A DNA stretch of 64,000 nucleotides from Batillaria attramentaria (Eukaryota; Mollusca; Gastropoda; Batillariidae). Positions within the stretch are counted from its first letter, which is position 1, and the number at the start of each line of letters is the position of its first letter. The stretch lies in the NCBI GenBank assembly GCA_018292915.2, contig JACVVK020000055.1, positions 1,137,501 to 1,201,500 on the forward strand. The letters run 5' to 3'. The notes beneath the pieces were generated by a model. That model was not told the origin of the DNA. It saw only the letters and a list, made by a program, of their open reading frames with translations, and did no database searches. Positions 58,908-64,000 of the stretch are shown piece after piece. The position numbers and the translations under genes are program-made.

Positions 58908-59062
58908 CGCGCGCGTGTTTTGTTGTTGTTGCTTTTTAATATGGCAGATATAGCGATTGACTCACCTGTGTTAAAATCGTCAATAAGACGTAGTGTAGTC
59001 TGTGGTGTGGATGCGGACACGAACTCCAACATGGCCAGTTGCAGGTTCTTATCGTACGCTTT
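53542..59062 (-). CDS. Type I membrane protein with a probable LolA-like ectodomain (5' partial, eight exons)
   Basis: Eight exons join in frame to 360 codons plus TGA: 59062-58966, 57825-57668, 57275-57174, 56584-56506, 55730-55615, 55353-55171, 54655-54439 and 53672-53542. The ectodomain reads through KAYDKNLQLAML, DDFNTGASFSLDVVHGNC, YSYEGI-RNVRMFNTDVWVG, TWEYYFVT and GVPVSIHVSL. This pattern recalls uncharacterised metazoan proteins with a LolA-like fold. A Thr/Pro-rich stalk (SDPTPTPSSTG onward) leads to one transmembrane segment (VAGVTMGTAFTGYLLVLGGLVVW) and a short tail ending MELS. The start and signal peptide lie upstream, possibly beyond the window. The end of exon 56584 is ambiguous: GTAAGT at 56503 breaks the frame to the next exon, so GTGTAA at 56505 was chosen. 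The family name is tentative; the gene itself is well supported. Confidence 0.75.
54336..54438. repeat. (CT)n(CA)n microsatellite at a splice donor of the membrane-protein gene
   Basis: On the transcribed strand exon 54655-54439 ends CCAG and the intron starts GTGTGTGTG, so the donor itself is the first unit of the repeat. Confidence 0.9.
54816..55045. repeat. 23-bp minisatellite, ten units
   Basis: The unit CCTTGCCAAGCCACCCCTCC plus CCG repeats ten times within an intron of the membrane-protein gene. Variants change CCAAG to CCGAG. Its strong C/G strand bias leaves all frames open and produces spurious ORFs. Confidence 0.95.
56416..56470. repeat. (CA)n microsatellite
   Basis: About 27 units, starting some 35 bases downstream (transcribed strand) of the 56584-56506 exon. 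Confidence 0.9.
57947..58005. repeat. (GT)n microsatellite
   Basis: About 29 units in the intron between exons 59062-58966 and 57825-57668. Confidence 0.9.
58181..58440. repeat. About 64-bp tandem repeat, four diverged units
   Basis: Units share AACCATGGGTAATTTGTTTCCCAC, in parts, and TGTAGGACTAGGAATAAG. The last unit is the most diverged. It lies in the first intron of the membrane-protein gene. Confidence 0.85.
58834..58915. repeat. (GT)n(CG)n microsatellite
   Basis: More than 30 GT units followed by seven or so CG units. It ends about 50 bases from the donor of exon 59062-58966. Confidence 0.9.
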
Positions 59063-60507
59063 CTGTGGGGATGTATAATATTCGTTGCAAATAAGCCTAC
59101 GAATACTTACAAGTTTGAGTAAAAGTTGGTTACAAAGTCTGTTTCCCCTTTTAGGCTAGTCTAATTAGGCTGTTTATATAGCGGAAGGTAGAACAAATTT
59201 GATCCTAACTTTTTATTACAGAAATCAGTAGAGCACAGGCCCCTAATGCTGTGGTGGTCTCCGTGAATTTTTTCTCCGTCCGCGTCACCGTTAAAAACGA
59301 CAGTTTATCTTGCCATTTTCACTATATGAGCCCTATAAATGGGCTTTTGAGGGTGTGCACAAACTATGCGTGTTTGCGGGTACAGAAATGCGCAGAACTC
59401 CACTCTAAATACGGTCACTGTTAGACAAGACATGCATTGTTGACATACTGAAATTTTACCCCAATCAGAATGATGCTTCCTGGAAAATTGCGGCCATCAG
59501 TTTGGCCGTTGATTCGAAGGACCCTGTAAAACGGCGGTATTTGATGCTTGTGCACTTATCAGGTCACTGCAGGTGACATGTATCGCGAAAAACATTTACG
59601 ATCATTGAACAATTTAGTAAGGAAACGCTTCTTTGGCGTTGTGAAGTTCCCTTGTCACCGCATGTGCAGGTACGTATGAAATATGATATCCAAGTGAGCA
59701 CGTTTTTCGGTAGCGATATTTTGGGGGTGTACTTACTAAAGTAGTTGCTGCGTTGTAAGTAGCGAACGTTTTTCCTCAAAGAGCAGTGCACACCCAAGAA
59801 TAGTATCCCAGTTGTGTCATATCAAAAGTTTATTGAAATCGCTTTTGTACTTTTGTCACAAACAGCCAACGAAAGTGCAACCTGTTTAATAATGGCTGAA
59901 TATGCGTAATGATGGGAGTAGGGACACTTGATTGGTTGCTGTGATAAGGTGTATCTGCGAAAACAAGTATAATATGATGCAAATATTCGGGCACATGCTC
60001 GGTGTTTCGGAATTATCTTCCAGAACTTGTATGAGAGATTCTTTGCTTATAGATGGCCGTTAATTGAAGCTATCAGTTCCCTATATGGGCTGAAATCGGT
60101 GCTTACCAAAAGAGCCTGCCATAATTGCTACACTTGATGCAATTTCTTTTTATACATTTGTCTTGGTGGAAAAGACAATGACTAGTCGTATGAAGAAAGA
60201 TCCGTGAATCTAAACAAGCACGTCTTCTTTACAGCGGTCATTATTTTTACCCTTTTTTTTTTTCCTTTTTTTCATTACATGCTGCGTGGGGGGTAGGTTT
60301 ATATTTTGCTGCTAGCAGCAACCAGTTTTAACTTGTCATTGTTTTACATATCGGAAAAAGTAGAGTGATTCCAGGAGAAGGAAAACGTGCATCCCACATG
60401 AAATTTCATGAACTCTTCACTGCTTGAAATAGGTGACTTAAATTACCTTTTTCTAATTAAACAGAGCATTAACTGCTACGGGGGTAGGTTACCAAGTAGC
60501 CAGATAT
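59063..60507. other. Upstream intron or flank of the membrane-protein gene, no exon recognised
   Basis: The first missing exons of the membrane-protein gene should lie in this direction. No minus-strand frame with an acceptor and donor in a matching phase was found, so they may be beyond the LINE insertion or the window. Confidence 0.45.
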
Positions 60508-60523
60508 GACGGCCACAGTGTAC
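60508..60523. repeat. Left 16-bp target duplication of LINE copy 2
   Basis: GACGGCCACAGTGTAC, repeated exactly at 63252-63267. Confidence 0.95.
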
Positions 60524-60531
60524 TTACTTAC

Positions 60532-62205
60532 TTACTTAGGCCCTTGGCTCCACGTGGAGCATAGGCCATCGACAACCCTTCGCCATCGCACTCTGTTCTG
60601 GGCTAGTCTTGCCACTCCAGTCCAGTTGGTCCCCTGCTTACATAGCTCTGCCTCAGTGTCCCGCCTCCAGCTGTTGCGAGGCCGGCCTCTCTTCCTTTTC
60701 CCCTGCGGGTTCCATGTCAGGGCTGGGCGTGTGGTGCTGGATGCAAGCTTCCTGAGGGTGTGTCCAATCCAGCCCCACTTCCTCCGCAGGATCTGCTTGG
60801 CCACTGGTTCCTGCCCCGCTCGCTCCCACAGCTCTTCATTCCGGATCTTCTCTGGCCATCGGATGTTGAAGATGCGCCTCAGACAGGTGTTGAGAAATGT
60901 CTGCATCTTCTGCTGCATCGTCTTCGTTGTCCTCCATGTTCCGCATCCGTAGAGCAGAACTGACTTCACGTTGGAGTTGAAGATGCGAAGTTTGGTTCTT
61001 ATGCTGACAACTTTGGATGCCCAGACGTTCTTCAGCATGACCATTGCTGCCCTTGCCTTGCCGATTCTGGCTGTGACGTCTCGGTCTGTGCCTCCCTGTC
61101 CATCAACCACACTCCCCAGGTAGACAAAAGACTCCACCTCCCTGATGGGCTCTCCACCGACTGTGACTGGTGTGTTGGCAGTGGTGTTGATCTTCATCAG
61201 CTCGGTTTTCTTCCTGTTGATCTTGAGCCCTGTTCCGGCTGATGTGGCTTCCAGGCACGTAGTCTTGTCCTGCATCTGGCTGTGGCTGTGAGACAGGAGC
61301 GCCAGGTCGTCCGCGAAGTCGAGGTCATCCAGCTGCGTCCAGAGTGTCCACTGTATCCCGTTTTTCCTGCCTGCTGTAGTGGTCTTCATGATCCAGTCGA
61401 TGACCAGGAGGAAGAGAAACGGGGACAACAGGCATCCCTGGCGGACTCCGGTCTTCACCTCGAAGCTTTCTGACAACTGGCCGGCATGGGCAATCCTGCA
61501 GCTCATGTCTTGGTAGGTGCACTGGATCAGGGAGATGATCTTCCCGGGAACTCCATAGTGCCTTAGAAGCTTCCACAGGGCCTCTCTGTCTACACTGTCG
61601 AAGGCCTTCTCATAGTCTATGAAGTTGATGTAGAGGGGGGAGTTACACTCCAGTGACTGCTCCACAATGATGCGTAGGCTGGCAATCTGGTCAGCGCAGG
61701 ACCTGTTCCTGCGAAAGCCTGCCTGCTGGTCTCGGAGCATGGGGTCGACTGCCTCTCTCATCCTCTCCAGTAGAATTCTGTTGAGAACCTTGCCTGGCAC
61801 TGACAGGAGCATGATCCCTCGGTAGTTGCTGCAGTCCCTGAGGTCCCCTTTCTTTGGCAGCTTGATGACGATCCCTTCTTTCCACTGGGCTGGCACCTCT
61901 TCCTTCTCCCAGATCTTGCTGAACAGGCTGTGCAGCATGTTGACGGCTGTCTCTGTGTCTGCTTTAATGGCTTCTGCTGGTATCTCGTCCGGCCCTGCAG
62001 CTTTCCCATTTCTCAGTGTCATGATGGCTTTCCTGATCTCCGCCTTAGAGGGCTTGTCGCAGTTGATGGGTAGTTCTGTCTCAGCTGGTGGGATGTCTGG
62101 TGGTGTTTCAGGGATGGGGCGATTTAACAGCTCCCTGAAGTGTTCTGCCCATCGCTTCAGCTGTTCCTCAGTTGTTGTCAGTGGGTGCCCGTTCTTGTCC
62201 TTCAC
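60532..62205 (-). pseudogene. Open reverse-transcriptase part of LINE copy 2 (557 codons)
   Basis: A continuous frame covers RT motifs NYRGIMLLS, FIDYEKAFDSVD, GVRQGCLLSPFLF and FADDLALL, and the C-terminal region ending VVDGLCSTWSQGPK. It reads through the two places where copy 1 is frameshifted. The frame is cut off from the endonuclease by further lesions upstream, so it is a fragment of the full ORF and not an independent gene. Confidence 0.85.
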
Positions 62206-62974
62206 TGGTTTGTCTGTCTGCTGAAATTTGCCCGCGAGCTTTCTTGGTCACCTGGTACAGGTCTTTTAGATTCCCTTGTCGGGCTGCTTCCTCTGCTTGA
62301 CTGGCCAGGTTGTGTGGGAAGATGCTGCCTCCTATCACTAGCTGGTTCAGGGCACAGAAGTCTGCAAAGCGCTCGCCATTTTCATTCATCTGTCCCAGTC
62401 CGTGTGTTCCCATGGTGTCCTCATAGCCTGTGTTGTCTGATCCAATCTTGGCGTTGAGAATAAGTCTCCCATCAGTATGGTCATGTCCTTGGCTCCTCCT
62501 CTATCTATCACTGTCTGCAGTTGTTGGTAGAAGTCATCTTTTTTCTCCTCTTCCGCATCATTGATGGGAGCGTAGCACTGGATGATGTTCAGCTTGATGT
62601 CTTTTTTCTTGGTGATGAATTTGGCTGTGATGATGCGGGAGTTGACAGGTTCCCAGCCGATGAGTGCCCGCTGTGCCTCCGGTGCCAGCATCAGGGCCAC
62701 GCCCTCAGTGTGGGGGGGCTCCATCCTCTGTGTGTCCAGAGTACAGCAATTGCTCTCCCGATGAAAATCTCAGCTGTCCTGTCTGTAGCCACCTTGTCTC
62801 ACTCAGTCCCAGTACTCCTATCTTGTAGTTCTTCATCTCTCTTGCTACTTGTATGGTCCTTCCTACTTCATACATTGTCCTGATGTTCCATGTGGCTACT
62901 CTCGTTGTTGTCCTGGGTGTTAGAAGGGGGGTTGGCCTTGCAGCTTCCTTTCGGCTTTCACTGCAATGCGTCAT
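62206..62974 (-). pseudogene. Damaged endonuclease part of LINE copy 2
   Basis: Fragments in three frames match copy 1 (WNIRTM, LSETRW, GDL-type motif, VIGGSIFPH). Compared with copy 1 there is one extra C in a C run near 62717, five extra bases near 62460, the 573-bp deletion at about 62313, and one extra base near 62240. The deletion removes the terminal SDH motif of the endonuclease, so this copy cannot nick DNA. Confidence 0.85.
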
Positions 62975-63251
62975 AGGTCTCCGGGATGGAGACCCTTCCT
63001 CGCCCAGGTGAATGTCTCGGTTTGTTGCTGTCGATGCTTCAGTAACTTAGTGTTTTTTACAGGTAGGGCTGTTAACCCTACGCAAACCCGTTTAGCCTCT
63101 TGGAGAGGTGGTCCACATTCGTCTGACCTCTACCCTTCGACCTGTCCAGCTTGGGTGACCCTGCCAGGAGCATGTGCTCCTGCTGGCATAGTTCTCTGGG
63201 TCATTGAGGTACACAAGCCACTACCCCACGACAAGGGTTGGACCATGTAGG

Positions 63252-63267
63252 GACGGCCACAGTGTAC
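63252..63267. repeat. Right 16-bp target duplication of LINE copy 2
   Basis: GACGGCCACAGTGTAC, identical to 60508-60523. Confidence 0.95.
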
Positions 63268-64000
63268 ACAGCGTTTTTTTGTTATTGGCCAACTTTTAGA
63301 GGAGAGGCTTGGCACTTACGTGTTACTAGCCCATTCACAATGTTTCTTTGGCTGTGAGGGGTAATGAGGGGAATCCATATTGTGGTTGGGTTCAAAAATT
63401 GACTATACACAGCAAAGATAACAAATGACGCCGCTGCAGCAGGTATTGTGCACACACTTCAAGTTTGACTACTGGATATGTTAGGCCAGACACCCTGCGG
63501 TGGTCCAAAGAAATGACAAGAGATTTGCCTGTAGCAGGTCTCAGTTATCAAATCTTCCTTTTTCCATATATAGACGCCAATTCTCTTACTGATGGGGGCC
63601 GGGCTGACATATTACGCTGCTGCAGCTGCTACGCTTGACAGATCATTTGCAGACGCACATCATGCTTTAGAGAAATGGTCCAGCATCCCTAAAATACTAT
63701 TACAAGTATACCGTTTTGCCTCAAATTCTAACGCACTCAGAAAATGTCGGACATTTTCATTAATTCCTGTTTTGAGGTACAGGTACAGAAATTAGACAAA
63801 CTTTATATGGAACTTCCAGTAAAATAAAATTACACGAATGCAAATAAAAAACAATAGACACAAAAGCAAATCTGTGAAATCTCTTTTTTTTTCAACGTGT
63901 TTTTCCTTGGGAACAAACGCCGCTATGTTGCCTTTTTTTGGACATTCACAAATCTACAAATGAAAATTACTGGCATACATTACTGGCAAAATGTGATGGA
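63268..64000. other. No gene recognised at the right edge
   Basis: AT-rich DNA with a short T run near 63881. One 67-codon frame (63592-63795) has no recognisable features. Confidence 0.5.

Larger units (their letters stand above)
60524..63251 (-). mobile_element. RTE-like LINE, copy 2 (internal deletion)
   Basis: About 2.73 kb on the minus strand, with the same 5' leader and (TAAG)n tail as copy 1 and a perfect 16-bp target duplication. It lacks a 573-bp block that corresponds to about 21681-22253 in copy 1. The deletion junction shows four bases of microhomology (ACAA). Both termini are complete, so the deletion is not 5' truncation. Confidence 0.95.

Overview
The window is animal nuclear DNA, most likely from a marine gastropod or another lophotrochozoan. 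Introns have GT-AG ends, dinucleotide microsatellites are very dense, and LINE, SINE, LTR and tandem-repeat insertions are abundant. The host genes include AA15-type lytic polysaccharide monooxygenases, which are an invertebrate family. The species cannot be fixed from the sequence alone.

Layout. (1) 1-19.9 kb, + strand: the last coding exon (2246-3253) of an Ikaros/Hunchback-type zinc-finger gene, then about 16.6 kb with no credible gene. This stretch is T-rich on the + strand, carries Pumilio-type sites and ends at an AATAAA with a GT-rich downstream stretch, so it may be one very long 3' UTR. (2) 20.1-24.7 kb: a non-autonomous element with 14-bp inverted ends and an array of about 148-bp monomers. 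It is split by an RTE-like LINE (20751-24045) with a 13-bp target duplication. (3) 26.5-31.8 kb: a structurally complete Ty3/Gypsy retrotransposon with LTRs identical by eye and one uninterrupted 1492-codon Gag-Pol frame. (4) 33.2-43.5 kb, minus strand: two tandem paralogous secreted AA15 LPMO genes, each with five exons of matching size and phase. Their last exons encode 5 and 9 copies of an exactly spaced 33-residue six-cysteine module in Thr/Pro-rich linkers. This pair is the most interesting content. (5) 43.5-53.5 kb: no gene recognised, but SINEs, a 650-bp foldback element and several small repeat families. (6) 53.5-59.1 kb, minus strand: eight 3' exons of a type I membrane protein with a probable LolA-like ectodomain. 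(7) 60.5-63.3 kb: a second, damaged copy of the same LINE on the minus strand with a perfect 16-bp target duplication.

How it fits together. The two LPMOs should be secreted copper enzymes that oxidatively cleave chitin or cellulose. Their multi-copy cysteine-rich tails are plausible substrate- or matrix-binding arrays and are my main candidate for an undescribed system. The five modules of the downstream gene correspond one to one, in order, with the last five of the upstream gene. The four extra modules of the upstream gene look like a later expansion. All exon joins were derived by hand from splice motifs, reading phase and paralogue comparison; no alignment, database or transcript data were used.
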